Origin: a virus
Strand: one strand, 5' to 3'
Length of the DNA stretch: 41,518 bases
Virus record (IMG/VR): IMGVR_UViG_3300042261_000454
Span: 1-41,518 of that record
The notes beneath the pieces are model-generated. The model worked only from the letters and a program-made list of their open reading frames with translations. It had not been told where the DNA came from and did not search any database. A program made the translations under genes and the position numbers. Below, one piece after another: positions 29,040 to 38,143 of this stretch. Position 1 is the first letter of the stretch; each line of letters opens with the position of its first letter.

Positions 29040-31422
29040 CAGGCAACTTAATATATCAACGGCAGGCAACCGTAAGGCAATACTTTGGAAGCAGGAGACC
29101 GTCTACTGGTCGGAGCTCATAACTCGCTTTCAAACACCTGTCAAAAGCACAGAGACCCTCGCACAATACCTTGCAATGCCTAAGCCAAAGCAAGACGAGC
29201 TTAAAGACGTAGGGGGCTTTGTGGGTGGAACGCTTAAAGACAACCGACGCAAGGCAAATAATATCCTTACAAGGGATATTGTAACTCTTGACTTTGATAA
29301 CATACACGCTAATGGCACAGACGATGTGCTAAGGCGTGTAGAGGGCTTAGGGTGTGGTTATGCAGTGTATTCTACTCGTAAGCACAGTCCATACAAGCCC
29401 CGACTTAGGGTTATAATACCCCTTGACCGTTCTTGCACGGCTGATGAATATGAGCCAATAGCACGAAAGATAGCTTTCCTTATAGGTATAGAACTGTGCG
29501 ACCCTTCAACCTTTGAGGCGAGCCGTCTTATGTATTACCCCTCTTGTTGTTGCGACAGTGTGTATGTATGCACTTACTCAGATAAGCCGTTCGTATCTGC
29601 TGACGGCATACTCGCTACATACTCTAACTGGCATAATATTACTGAGTGGGCGGTTGTTCCCGGCACAGCACAAGCCCATATTAAGTTAGCCGCTAAGCAG
29701 GGCGACCCTCTTGCTAAGGGGGGCGTTGTGGGTGCATTCTGCAAGACTTATGACATACACTCCGTCATAAACATCTTCTTATCGCAGGCATACACCCCCT
29801 GTGACGACGGCACAGACCGCTACACCTTTACCGGTGGCTCAACCGCCGGCGGGGCTGTTGTGTATAACGACGGAGCTTTCCTCTACTCGCATCACGCAAC
29901 AGACCCCGCCGGCGGTAAGCTGTCTAACGCGTTTGACCTTGTTCGCTTGCATCGGTTCGGTGAGCTTGACGACGACGCAAAGCCCGACACACCCTCTAAT
30001 CGTATGCCGTCTTATGTAGCGATGTGCGAGCTTGCTCTATCAGACAAGCAGGTGGCTACACTTATACAGCAGGAGAGGTATCAAGAGGCGGTTAGTGAGT
30101 TCACTGACATTCCCGATGAGACGGCTAACTGGATAAGTAAGCTATCCGTCAATAAGCAGACCGGCGTTGTGTCTAAGACGGTTGATAACATTCTCATTTT
30201 GCTTGAAAATGACCCATTACTTAAAGGCAAGCTCGCTTTTGACGAGTTCGCTAACAGGGGGCTTGCACTTGGCGTGTTACCCTGGGACGGACGAGCTGAA
30301 CGTAGGCAGTGGACAGACACCGACGACTGTGGGTTAAGGCACTACATAGAAAAAGTCTATAATATTACAGGTAAGGACAGAACGAACGACGCCACTGCTC
30401 TGTGTGCGTTTAAGCACCGTATTAACGATGTGAGAGACTACCTTACATCGTTAAGGTGGGACGGCGTTAAACGGCTTGACACACTGCTTATTGACTACTT
30501 AGGGGCAAAGGATACTCTATATGTAAGAGCTGTTATACGCAAGTCATTATGTGCAGCTGTGGCAAGGGCAATGACACCCGGTTGCAAGTATGATTATATG
30601 CCTATCTTAGCAGGTCCACAGGGCATTGGTAAAAGCACCTTTCTTCGCTTGCTTGGCCGGCGTTGGTTCTCAGACAGTCTGGGCACCTTTGAGGGCAAGG
30701 AAGCAAGTGAGATGATACAAGGCACCTGGCTTAACGAGATAGGTGAGCTTAACGGTATGAACCGTTCTGAGACGAACGCAATTAAACACTTTCTTAGTCG
30801 GACAGAAGACATATACCGTGAGCCATATGGCAGACGAACAGCATCCTATCCAAGACGATGTGTGTTTTTTGGCACAACGAATGATAAAGAGTTCTTGCGT
30901 GATGCAACAGGTAACAGGCGTTTTCTGCCTGTGGATGTGGGACTTAATGCCCCGAGTAAAAGCGTGTTCAAGGACTTAATAGCCGAAATTGACCCTATAT
31001 GGGCAGAGGCATTCTGCTTGTGGCAACTTGGTGAGCCGTTATATCTTACAGGCGACGAAGAACAACAGGCGTTGCAGGAGCAGGAGAGCCACAAGGAGAA
31101 CAACGCCAAAGAGGGTCTTATAAGAGAGTTTCTTAATAAGGAAGTGCCTATTGGGTGGGATATGAGAGATGCTACAAGTAGGCGTGCATATTGGTCTAAT
31201 GAGTTTAACACAGTTGTTCCAGTGGAAACTGTTGCAAGAGAAAGAGTGTGTGCCGTTGAAGTGTGGGTTGAATTATTCGGCAGTGAGACACGGTATATGA
31301 AGCAATCTGATACACGCGAAATTAATGCAATAATAGGCCGTATTGAGGGATGGGAACCGACAGGGCACACAGCAAGATTTGGGTGCTACGGAGTTCAAAG
31401 AGGGTTCAAAAAGAGGGTGTAA
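29023..31422 (+). CDS. Primase-helicase with VapE/D5-like C-terminal ATPase
   Basis: A 799-residue protein. ATG 29023 is 9 bases after AAGGAG; it overlaps the endonuclease gene by 17 bases. The N-terminal half resembles an archaeo-eukaryotic-type primase (ILTRDIVTLDFDNIHANG, with the D-x-D pair; YSTRKHSPYKPRLRVIIPLD; FEASRLMYYPS). The C-terminal half is a VapE/virulence-associated-E ATPase: LRWDGVKRLDTLL, Walker A GPQGIGKST (531-539), acidic GTWLNEIGEL, and FFGTTNDKEFLRDATGNRRF. It probably primes and unwinds the phage origin. The repeat cluster downstream begins at its stop codon. Confidence 0.9.
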   Translation: MILQNNRQLNISTAGNRKAILWKQETVYWSELITRFQTPVKSTETLAQYLAMPKPKQDELKDVGGFVGGTLKDNRRKANNILTRDIVTLDFDNIHANGTDDVLRRVEGLGCGYAVYSTRKHSPYKPRLRVIIPLDRSCTADEYEPIARKIAFLIGIELCDPSTFEASRLMYYPSCCCDSVYVCTYSDKPFVSADGILATYSNWHNITEWAVVPGTAQAHIKLAAKQGDPLAKGGVVGAFCKTYDIHSVINIFLSQAYTPCDDGTDRYTFTGGSTAGGAVVYNDGAFLYSHHATDPAGGKLSNAFDLVRLHRFGELDDDAKPDTPSNRMPSYVAMCELALSDKQVATLIQQERYQEAVSEFTDIPDETANWISKLSVNKQTGVVSKTVDNILILLENDPLLKGKLAFDEFANRGLALGVLPWDGRAERRQWTDTDDCGLRHYIEKVYNITGKDRTNDATALCAFKHRINDVRDYLTSLRWDGVKRLDTLLIDYLGAKDTLYVRAVIRKSLCAAVARAMTPGCKYDYMPILAGPQGIGKSTFLRLLGRRWFSDSLGTFEGKEASEMIQGTWLNEIGELNGMNRSETNAIKHFLSRTEDIYREPYGRRTASYPRRCVFFGTTNDKEFLRDATGNRRFLPVDVGLNAPSKSVFKDLIAEIDPIWAEAFCLWQLGEPLYLTGDEEQQALQEQESHKENNAKEGLIREFLNKEVPIGWDMRDATSRRAYWSNEFNTVVPVETVARERVCAVEVWVELFGSETRYMKQSDTREINAIIGRIEGWEPTGHTARFGCYGVQRGFKKRV

Positions 31423-31673
31423 CAGTTGTAACAGATTGTTTGTAACAGATTTTCAACTGTTACAAAGTGAGTAACAGTTGTAACAGATTTTTTGTGAAGT
31501 GTTACACGGTCTGTTACTTAGAAAACACAGGGCTAACGGCTATTTGTAACAGTTGTAACAGATTTTTATTATAAAGGTATAAATAGAGGTAATAGGGACT
31601 ACACGCAACGCCTAACACGCCTAACACCCCTGTACACGTATATATATAGGAAAAAAACTGTTACAACTGTTAC
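31419..31673. repeat. Iteron-like repeat cluster (possible replication origin or operator)
   Basis: The 16-mer GTAACAGTTGTAACAG, itself two GTAACAG units, occurs at 31419-31434, 31471-31486 and 31546-31561, and inverted at 31658-31673. At 31439-31466 a 10-bp inverted repeat TTTGTAACAG / CTGTTACAAA surrounds an 8-base loop. Further partial units (GTGTTACACGGTCTGTTAC) lie at 31500-31518. The 282-base stretch 31423-31704 holds no gene, and part is A+T-rich (TATATATATA). Directly repeated sites next to a primase suggest an origin; a repressor-binding regulatory region is the alternative. Confidence 0.7.
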
Positions 31674-31704
31674 AGAAACAAAAAAAAGCAAAGGAGTGCA
31701 AAAA

Positions 31705-32001
31705 ATGAGAGAGTATCAAGTTGAAGATTTGTTGAGGGACGGAGTGAAGAAAATTGGCGGAAAGGCATACAAGTTTGTTTCGCCTGGCAACGCAGGTGTG
31801 CCTGACCGTGTTGTCATACTCCCTGGGGGGCACGTGTGTTTTGTGGAGCTTAAAGGCACCCGCGGAAAACTGTCCCCTTTGCAGACAATGCAGATAAGCA
31901 CCATCAGCAGACTGCAAGGTGACGTCCGCGTAATCAGTAGCAAAGAACAGGTAGAAGAGTTTCTTGACTACTGTAAGTTTATCGTTAACGAGGTGAAGTA
32001 G
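31705..32001 (+). CDS. VRR-NUC domain nuclease
   Basis: A 98-residue single-domain nuclease. ATG 31705 is 8 bases after AAAGGAG. Motifs: GNAGVPDRVVILPGG (Asp), CFVELKGTRGKLSPLQ (E-x-K) and a C-terminal helix, matching the stand-alone VRR-NUC family of phages. These cut DNA junctions or flaps. The gene sits directly upstream of an SNF2 helicase, with which it usually co-occurs. Confidence 0.92.
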   Translation: MREYQVEDLLRDGVKKIGGKAYKFVSPGNAGVPDRVVILPGGHVCFVELKGTRGKLSPLQTMQISTISRLQGDVRVISSKEQVEEFLDYCKFIVNEVK

Positions 32002-32003
32002 CC

Positions 32004-33392
32004 GTGCAATTTATACCGCACACATATCAGCGTTACTGTATTGAAAGATTAATAACCGACACATCTCTCGGGTTGTTTCTTGATATGGGACTTGGCAAGA
32101 CGGTTATAACCCTTACGGCAATAAACGATTTGAAGTTTAATCGTTTTTGCATAAGCAAGTGTCTCGTTATAGCCCCTAAGAAGGTAGCACTTGGCACTTG
32201 GAGCAAAGAGGCAATTAAGTGGGACCACCTCAGACATCTTAGAGTTATACCCGTGCTTGGGACTGAGAACCAACGAATTAAGGCACTGAACACACCAGGG
32301 GACATATTTGTAATCAATCGTGAAAATGTTGAGTGGATTGTTAAGCATTACAGCAACGAGTGGTGTTTTGATACGGTTGTAGTTGACGAGTTTAGCAGCT
32401 TTAAAAACCATCAGGCAAAGAGGTTCAAAGCACTTACCTGGGTCAGAAATCACATCAAACGTTTTATTGGGCTAACCGGCACGCCGGCACCCAACGGGTT
32501 GATTGACCTTTGGGCACAAGTGTATTTACTTGACCAGGGTCAACGCCTCGGTAAAAAGGTAACTCATTTTCGGGAGAGATATTTTGAGCCGGACAAACGA
32601 AACCGAGATACCGTATTCTCATATGCACCCAAGCCAGGAGCTGATGAGGTTATAAGGCAGTTAATTGGCTCTATCTGTGTTTCAATGAAAGCAGAGGATT
32701 ATTTAGAGCTACCTGACTGCATATCGGTTAATGTTCCGGTGGTTCTTGATAAAAAAGCACAGCAGGCATATGACAAGTTGGAACGCCAAGCCCTCTTAGA
32801 GGTTGAAGAGGGAACTATTAATGCAGGCACTGCTGCCGTGTTAACTGGTAAGCTATTACAGCTGTGCAACGGTGCGGTGTATGATGACAATAGGGAGATA
32901 ATACCAATACACGACTGCAAGATAGATGCGTTCACCGAATTAGTTGAAGGGCTTAACGGTCAACCGGCATTGGTATTTTATAATTTTCAGCACGATTTGT
33001 TCCGTATTAAGAAAGCATTAGAGCCGTTGAAGCTTAGGGTTAGGGAGCTTAAAAGCACCACAGATGAAGATGACTGGAACAAACGTAGCATTGACATTCT
33101 CCTTGCACACCCAGCGAGCTGTGCATACGGACTTAACTTGCAAAAAGGCGGCAACCACGTTATATGGTTCGGGCTTAATTGGAGCTTAGAGCTATATCAG
33201 CAGGCAAATAAGAGATTGCACCGGCAGGGGCAAACCGAGAAGGTTATTATACACCACCTTGTCGTTGAAGGGGGCGTAGACGAGGATGTTGTTAAGGCGT
33301 TAGATGATAAGAGCAGCACACAAGACCGTCTTATGGAAGCCCTTAAAGCAAGGATTGAGAAAGCACACAAGGAGGATGCAAATAATGCCTAA
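32004..33392 (+). CDS. SNF2-family DNA helicase/translocase
   Basis: A 462-residue protein starting with GTG at 32004. Motifs: FLDMGLGKTV (Walker A, Lys 32), KCLVIAPKKV, VVVDEFSSFKNH (DE 128-129), IGLTGTPAPNG, LVFYNFQHDL and, in the C-terminal lobe, NKRLHRQGQ. It is a compact two-lobe SNF2 enzyme as found in phage replication modules, probably acting on replication or recombination intermediates with the VRR-NUC protein. Confidence 0.93.
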   Translation: MQFIPHTYQRYCIERLITDTSLGLFLDMGLGKTVITLTAINDLKFNRFCISKCLVIAPKKVALGTWSKEAIKWDHLRHLRVIPVLGTENQRIKALNTPGDIFVINRENVEWIVKHYSNEWCFDTVVVDEFSSFKNHQAKRFKALTWVRNHIKRFIGLTGTPAPNGLIDLWAQVYLLDQGQRLGKKVTHFRERYFEPDKRNRDTVFSYAPKPGADEVIRQLIGSICVSMKAEDYLELPDCISVNVPVVLDKKAQQAYDKLERQALLEVEEGTINAGTAAVLTGKLLQLCNGAVYDDNREIIPIHDCKIDAFTELVEGLNGQPALVFYNFQHDLFRIKKALEPLKLRVRELKSTTDEDDWNKRSIDILLAHPASCAYGLNLQKGGNHVIWFGLNWSLELYQQANKRLHRQGQTEKVIIHHLVVEGGVDEDVVKALDDKSSTQDRLMEALKARIEKAHKEDANNA

Positions 33393-33588
33393 ATTAATAC
33401 ATTGTCCATTCTATTTATACGAGAGAGGATGTGAAATACACTGTGAGGGTAAGAGGGTTAAGCAGTTCTCGTCGCCACTGTGTAAGACGATACACATAGG
33501 CAAGCACTGCGGGAGCATATTGGGATGGCAAGGTTGCGAACAAGCATCAAAAATCAACGAGAAATATGAGGAGAAAGAGTATGTTTAA
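33385..33588 (+). CDS. Small cysteine-rich protein
   Basis: A 67-residue protein with six cysteines (IHCPFY, RGCEIHCEG, PLCKTIHIGKHCG, QGCEQ) and several histidines, a likely zinc-binding fold. ATG 33385 is 8 bases after GGAGG and overlaps the helicase stop. Comparable small Cys-rich proteins follow the SNF2 gene in other phages of Bacillota. Function unknown. Confidence 0.65.
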   Translation: MPKLIHCPFYLYERGCEIHCEGKRVKQFSSPLCKTIHIGKHCGSILGWQGCEQASKINEKYEEKEYV

Positions 33589-33943
33589 TATTTTTGACAA
33601 CACAAAGAAAATGAACCGCTTGGTTCAGGATAATAAGAGACTGAAAAATGAGCTTGAAAACGAGAAAGTCAATAAAGGCAGAGCCTTGCATATGATTGAT
33701 GTTCGCAACAGGATAATAGAGAGCAGGGATAGAGAGCTTGCGAACAAGGATGCATTAATAAAGTCGGCATCCGCATACATAGGTGCGATAATGATTAAGC
33801 GAGGGGTTCAAGAGATATGGCTTGAAAGAGAGCAGATAACCGAGGTAATTGAGAAATGCGAGCTTTCGTGGGAGCCGTCTGAGGGGGGGCTTGGTGTCTG
33901 CATTAGGGTTAAATTTAAAGAGGAAGAGGTTAAGGGGGAATAA
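33581..33943 (+). CDS. Coiled-coil protein ending the replication operon
   Basis: A 120-residue protein. ATG 33581 is 7 bases after GAGGAG and overlaps the preceding gene. Residues ~10-65 form a long charged coiled coil (MNRLVQDNKRLKNELENEKV); the C-terminal part (EIWLEREQITEVIEKCELSW, GGLGVCIRVKFKEEE) is mixed alpha/beta. Its stop codon lies in the loop of the terminator that follows. It could be the missing late-gene regulator by position, but nothing in the sequence proves this. Confidence 0.65.
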   Translation: MFNIFDNTKKMNRLVQDNKRLKNELENEKVNKGRALHMIDVRNRIIESRDRELANKDALIKSASAYIGAIMIKRGVQEIWLEREQITEVIEKCELSWEPSEGGLGVCIRVKFKEEEVKGE

Positions 33944-33958
33944 TTCCTCTTAACTTTT
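33929..33958 (+). terminator. Intrinsic terminator after the early/replication operon
   Basis: An 11-bp stem (GTTAAGGGGGA, 33929-33939, pairing with TTCCTCTTAAC, 33944-33954, with two G-T pairs), an ATAA loop that includes the stop codon, and TTTT directly after. A second T-run follows at 33964-33969. It separates early from late transcription. Confidence 0.75.
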
Positions 33959-33960
33959 GC

Positions 33961-33999
33961 GTGTTTTTTAACGACTTTTTGTTTTTGTTCTGATATCAT
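33961..33999 (+). promoter_or_regulatory. Putative late promoter upstream of terminase
   Basis: GTGTTTTTTAACGACTTTT at 33961-33979, with TATCAT at 33994-33999. The same 19-base motif, with a single difference and the same 23-base distance to a TATNNT box, occurs upstream of the scaffold gene (38123-38161). Taking ACGACT as the -35 box gives a 17-base spacer. It sits just past the terminator of the early operon. Confidence 0.5.
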
Positions 34000-34031
34000 T
34001 AATTCAAAGGGGGGGGTGCTTATGTTTGAGT

Positions 34032-34694
34032 ATGCGTGGAAACATTGACTGGATTGCAATTAAAAATGAATACATTACAGGGGCGGTTACATATAAGGTT
34101 CTTGCAGCTAAGCACGGCATCTCAGAACAGAATCTGAGGCATAGGGCAGGTCGTGAGAAGTGGAGCGATGATAAACGCACGCTCGCAACGCACATAGCAC
34201 AAAAAAGTGTGTGTAAAGCAGTTGAAAAAGCGGTTAAGCGAAATAGCGACATTCTCGCTAAGGAATTTAGGCTTGCAGACAACATTACAAAGATAATTGA
34301 AAATGCTATTAAAGACCCTAAGCAGTTCAACAAGCACTTAATTACCCGTAAAGAGGGAGAATATCAAGGCAGCTCATCACAGTGGGTAGAAGTGCAGGAG
34401 TTTGATGTTTTAGACACTAAGCGACTTAAAGACATTACCGATACGCTTGCAACGAACACTGCCCTTAAACGCCTTATAAAAGGCATCTTAGATGTCAAGG
34501 ACGAAAAACGCTTAAAGCTTGACCGTGAACGCTTAGAGCTTGACAAGACAAGATTGGACGTCTCAGCTGACGAGGATAGCGACGAACAGGGAGTGGTGTA
34601 TCTGCCACAGACTGACGAGAGCTTGACGGATGATGCTGTCATTGAAGAGGTCAAGACGATTGATACAGGAAGAGTGGTTGACGACTATGAGTAA
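34032..34694 (+). CDS. terS: Terminase small subunit
   Basis: A 220-residue protein preceding terL. Residues ~3-45 form a DNA-binding helix-turn-helix (NIDWIAIKNEYITGAVTYKV, then GISEQNLRHRAGREKW), followed by a helical oligomerisation region (KAVEKAVKRNSDILAKEFRL) and an acidic C-terminal tail that would contact the large subunit. It selects phage DNA for packaging. Start uncertain: ATG 34032, an in-frame TTG at 34026 closer to the G-rich binding site (34009-34016), or an out-of-frame ATG at 34022 that reads only eight codons. Confidence 0.78.
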   Translation: MRGNIDWIAIKNEYITGAVTYKVLAAKHGISEQNLRHRAGREKWSDDKRTLATHIAQKSVCKAVEKAVKRNSDILAKEFRLADNITKIIENAIKDPKQFNKHLITRKEGEYQGSSSQWVEVQEFDVLDTKRLKDITDTLATNTALKRLIKGILDVKDEKRLKLDRERLELDKTRLDVSADEDSDEQGVVYLPQTDESLTDDAVIEEVKTIDTGRVVDDYE

Positions 34695-36099
34695 CACGGC
34701 TTGGGCACCACAGCCAAAGCAGAGACGGTTTTTGTGCCGCCCTGAATACGAGGTGCTGTATGGGGGTGCAGCCGGCGGGGGTAAGTCTGACAGCTTATTA
34801 GCAGAGGGCTTACGGCAGGCAGATAAGAAGCGTTACAGGGCTTTAATTCTACGGAAGACCTTCCCGGAGTTAGAGGAGCTTATCAATCGCTCGTTGGAAA
34901 TTTACCCGAAAGCATTCAAAAAAGCTAAATACAACGACAATAAGCACTGCTGGACTTTTCCTTCCGGAGCAAAGATATACTTTGGGTCAATGCAGCACGC
35001 CAAAGACCGCAAGAGATACGCAGGAAGGCAATACGCATACATAGCGTTTGATGAACTGACGCATTTCACTTATGACGAGTACAGTTTTCTTTTCTCGCGT
35101 AACCGCTGTGCTGACCCCTCAATCAGGTGCTACATCAGAGCGGGAACTAATCCGGGCGGAATAGGACACGGTTGGGTCAAGGAGCGGTTTATAACAGGTA
35201 AAATTCCGTTAAAGACATACAAAACGCTCATCACTATTGACGGCAGAGAATACGAACGAACCAAAACATTCGTTCCAGCTACCGTCTATGATAATGAGGA
35301 GCTGTTGAAGGGCAACCCTGATTATGTGGCATCGTTGGCACTACTCCCCGATGCAGAGCGAGAGGCACTGCTTGGGGGTAGTTGGGACAGTTTCACAGGG
35401 CAGGTGTTCCGAGAATGGAGAAATGACCCCACGCACTACACCGATATGAGGTGGACGCACATTGTGAAGGCGTTTATACCGCCTAAGGAGTGGCAGAGAT
35501 ACAGAGTGTTTGATTTTGGCTACTCCAAGCCGTTTAGTGTTGGGTGGTATGCAATGGATACGGACGGCTCTCTATACCGCTACCGTGAGTTGTATGGCTG
35601 TGGTTCCGAGCCAAACACAGGAGTTAAGTGGGAGCCAAACGAGATAGCCAAGCAGATTAGAGAGATAGAGGATAAAGCAGAGAGAGGCAACAGCATTATA
35701 GGCATTGCAGACCCTTCCATATGGGACAAGAGCAGAGGGGAGAGCATTGCACAGATGATGGAGCGACAAGGGGTGTATTGGGAGAAAGCTGATAACGAAC
35801 GCATAGCGGGTAAAATGCAGATACATTATCGCTTAGCATTTGATGAGAACGGAGTTTCCAAGCTGTATGTAATGGACACGCAGAGGCATTTCATAAGGAC
35901 AATCCCTGCTCTTGTGTATGATGCGGTGAAGGTTGAGGATGTTGACACCAAGCAGGAAGACCACATATATGACGAGCTTCGGTATATGTGTATGTATGCC
36001 CCTGTTCCCCCGAGGCAGAATGTTATGCACAAGGCAAAGCCCTACAACCCTCTTGAAGAGGAACAGACCCACGACAAGTATGGATTTTACAGGATTTAA
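34687..36099 (+). CDS. terL: Terminase large subunit
   Basis: A 470-residue packaging motor. Walker A GGAAGGGKSD (residues 26-35) and Walker B YIAFDELTHF (DE 122-123) form the ATPase; the C-terminal nuclease shows YRVFDFGYSKPFSVGWYAM (first Asp), GIADPSIW and HIYDELRYM. The ATG at 34687 overlaps terS by 8 bases; longer in-frame starts lie inside terS. All motor and nuclease motifs look intact. Confidence 0.95.
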   Translation: MSNTAWAPQPKQRRFLCRPEYEVLYGGAAGGGKSDSLLAEGLRQADKKRYRALILRKTFPELEELINRSLEIYPKAFKKAKYNDNKHCWTFPSGAKIYFGSMQHAKDRKRYAGRQYAYIAFDELTHFTYDEYSFLFSRNRCADPSIRCYIRAGTNPGGIGHGWVKERFITGKIPLKTYKTLITIDGREYERTKTFVPATVYDNEELLKGNPDYVASLALLPDAEREALLGGSWDSFTGQVFREWRNDPTHYTDMRWTHIVKAFIPPKEWQRYRVFDFGYSKPFSVGWYAMDTDGSLYRYRELYGCGSEPNTGVKWEPNEIAKQIREIEDKAERGNSIIGIADPSIWDKSRGESIAQMMERQGVYWEKADNERIAGKMQIHYRLAFDENGVSKLYVMDTQRHFIRTIPALVYDAVKVEDVDTKQEDHIYDELRYMCMYAPVPPRQNVMHKAKPYNPLEEEQTHDKYGFYRI

Positions 36100-36111
36100 G
36101 GAGTGAAAAAA

Positions 36112-37872
36112 ATGCGAACAAAAAAAGGCACTTCCGCCGTTATTGGAACGGAGCAAGAGACATTGGGCAGAGTAGGTCCTGTTAACAACGATACTGTGAG
36201 AGAGCTTACACAGGTGCTGACGGACTACAAGAACGGCAAAAAATCGTTGGATGAACGCATAATTGAGAACGAGAAGTGGTATAAGCTGCACCATTGGGAT
36301 GTGATGCGTAAAAAGCAGACGAACAATACCGACCCCGAGCCGGCTTCCGCTTGGCTTTTTAACACAATCGCAAATAAGCACGCTGACGCAATGGATAACT
36401 ATCCCGAGCAAATAGCACTGCCAAGGCAGAGAGACGACGAAGAGCAAGCGACAATGCTTTCTTCCGTGCTGCCTGTGGTGTTTGAGCGTAACGAGTTTGA
36501 GGATACCTACGATAAAGCGTGGTGGTATAAACTTAAACACGGCACATCCTGCTACGGGATATTCTGGGACACGTCGCTTGAAAACGGCTTAGGTGACATA
36601 GCAATACGCAAGATAGACCTGCTTAACCTCTTTTGGGAGCCGGGAATTACTGACATTCAAGCATCAAGCCGTCTGTTCGTGGTTGACCTCATAGACAACG
36701 AGGTTCTAAAAATGCTTTATCCGTTTTTAGAGGGTAAGCTCACAGGCAACCCGATAGAGATAGGCAAGTATCAGTTTGATGACACAGTAGACACATCTAA
36801 AAAATCACTCGTTGTAGACTGCTATTATAAAAAAGCTGTTAGTGGCGTTAGCACGGTTCATATTATCAAGTTTGTTTCGGGAGAGCTAATATATGCTTCC
36901 GAAAATGACCCCTCATATGCCACAACAGGTATTTATGAGCACGGTTTATATCCTCTTGAATTTGACATTCTGTTCCCGGAAGAAGGCACTCCGCACGGTT
37001 TTGGTTATGTTGACATCTGTAAAGACCCGCAGATGTACATTGATAAATTAGACCAAATAATCGCTAAAAACGCCCTTATGGCAGGTAAAAAACGTTGGTT
37101 TGTTAAGAAGTCTACCGGTGTAAATGTGACTGACTATGCTGATTGGAGCAAGGACTTTGTTGAATGCAACAACTTAGACGAGCAGTCCTTTAAAGAAATA
37201 CAGATAAGCCCTCTTGACACATTTATTGTGCAACATAAGGTAGCCAAGATTGAAGAGCTTAAAGAGACGGCCGGCAACAGGGACTTCTCACAGGGGGGCA
37301 CTGCCGGCGGTGTAACGGCAGCATCAGCTATTGCGGCACTACAAGAGGCAGGTAACAAGCTTTCAAGGGATATGATTAAGGGCAGTTACAGAGTTTTTAA
37401 CAAGCTCAACCTTATGGCTATTGAGTTAATAAGGCAGTTCTATGACGAGCAGAGGCAGTTCCGCATTACAGGGGCTAACGGGGATTATGCATTTGTGCAG
37501 TTTGATAACTCGGGTATTAAGCCACAGCAGATTGCTGTTGCACCGCAGATAGAGCCAATGCTTCGTAAGCCGGTGTTTGATATCAAGATTAAAGCACAGC
37601 GAACAAATCCGTTTAGCCGTATGGCACAAAACGAGTTGATGTTACAGCTCTACAAGCTCGGTATGTTCAACCCTCAGCAGGCAGATGGGGCTTTGATTGC
37701 GTTAGACGGTATGGACTTTGAAGGCAAAGAAAAGGTTATTGAGGCGGTAAGAGGTAACGCACAGTTGGCACAGCAGTTGCAACAGGCAATGCAGATGATA
37801 TCTACGATGCAAGGGGGTGTTCCAGATGGTCCAGGTCAAGTTCCAATGGAAGGGCAGAATGTTATGCGTTGA
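36112..37872 (+). CDS. Portal protein
   Basis: A 586-residue portal, identified by position after terL, by length, and by sequence (YKNGKKSLDERIIENEKWYK; ASAWLFNTIANKHADAMDNY; GTSCYGIFWDTSLENGLGDI; TAGGVTAASAIAALQEAG). The last is the helical clip/stem region common in portals. ATG 36112 is 8 bases after AAGGAG. The C-terminal ~60 residues are Gln/Met-rich. It forms the dodecameric DNA channel and binds terminase and connector. Confidence 0.88.
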   Translation: MRTKKGTSAVIGTEQETLGRVGPVNNDTVRELTQVLTDYKNGKKSLDERIIENEKWYKLHHWDVMRKKQTNNTDPEPASAWLFNTIANKHADAMDNYPEQIALPRQRDDEEQATMLSSVLPVVFERNEFEDTYDKAWWYKLKHGTSCYGIFWDTSLENGLGDIAIRKIDLLNLFWEPGITDIQASSRLFVVDLIDNEVLKMLYPFLEGKLTGNPIEIGKYQFDDTVDTSKKSLVVDCYYKKAVSGVSTVHIIKFVSGELIYASENDPSYATTGIYEHGLYPLEFDILFPEEGTPHGFGYVDICKDPQMYIDKLDQIIAKNALMAGKKRWFVKKSTGVNVTDYADWSKDFVECNNLDEQSFKEIQISPLDTFIVQHKVAKIEELKETAGNRDFSQGGTAGGVTAASAIAALQEAGNKLSRDMIKGSYRVFNKLNLMAIELIRQFYDEQRQFRITGANGDYAFVQFDNSGIKPQQIAVAPQIEPMLRKPVFDIKIKAQRTNPFSRMAQNELMLQLYKLGMFNPQQADGALIALDGMDFEGKEKVIEAVRGNAQLAQQLQQAMQMISTMQGGVPDGPGQVPMEGQNVMR

Positions 37873-38143
37873 TTTTAAAGGACACGCTAACTACTCTGAC
37901 ACCGGCAATGATATTGTGTGTGCATCTGTGTCCTGTCTTGCATACACCCTGCTCGGGGCGTTAACAGAAGAAGGCATAAAATACAGGTATCACGATAGAC
38001 AAGGCGATTTTGAGCTTGTTGCGGATGTCCCAATAGGCAAACTGATGGCAGCTCACGTCATATCAAAAGCGGTGCTTGTTGGGCTTTTGCAGATACAAAA
38101 AAAATATTCTGAAAATTTGTCTGTGTTTTTTGACGACTTTTAA
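37826..38143 (+). CDS. Prp-family cysteine protease (capsid/scaffold maturation)
   Basis: A 105-residue protein of the Prp (ribosomal processing cysteine protease) family: FKGHANYSDTGNDIVCASVS holds the catalytic His (GHA) and Cys (VCA). In Bacillota the host Prp trims ribosomal protein L27 at a short N-terminal motif, and in staphylococcal phage 80alpha Prp cleaves phage structural proteins. The scaffold and capsid encoded next both carry a similar N-terminal L-x-L-F motif, so this phage appears to bring its own maturation protease. ATG 37826 is 8 bases after AAGGGGG and overlaps the portal gene by 47 bases. Confidence 0.88.
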   Translation: MVQVKFQWKGRMLCVDFKGHANYSDTGNDIVCASVSCLAYTLLGALTEEGIKYRYHDRQGDFELVADVPIGKLMAAHVISKAVLVGLLQIQKKYSENLSVFFDDF

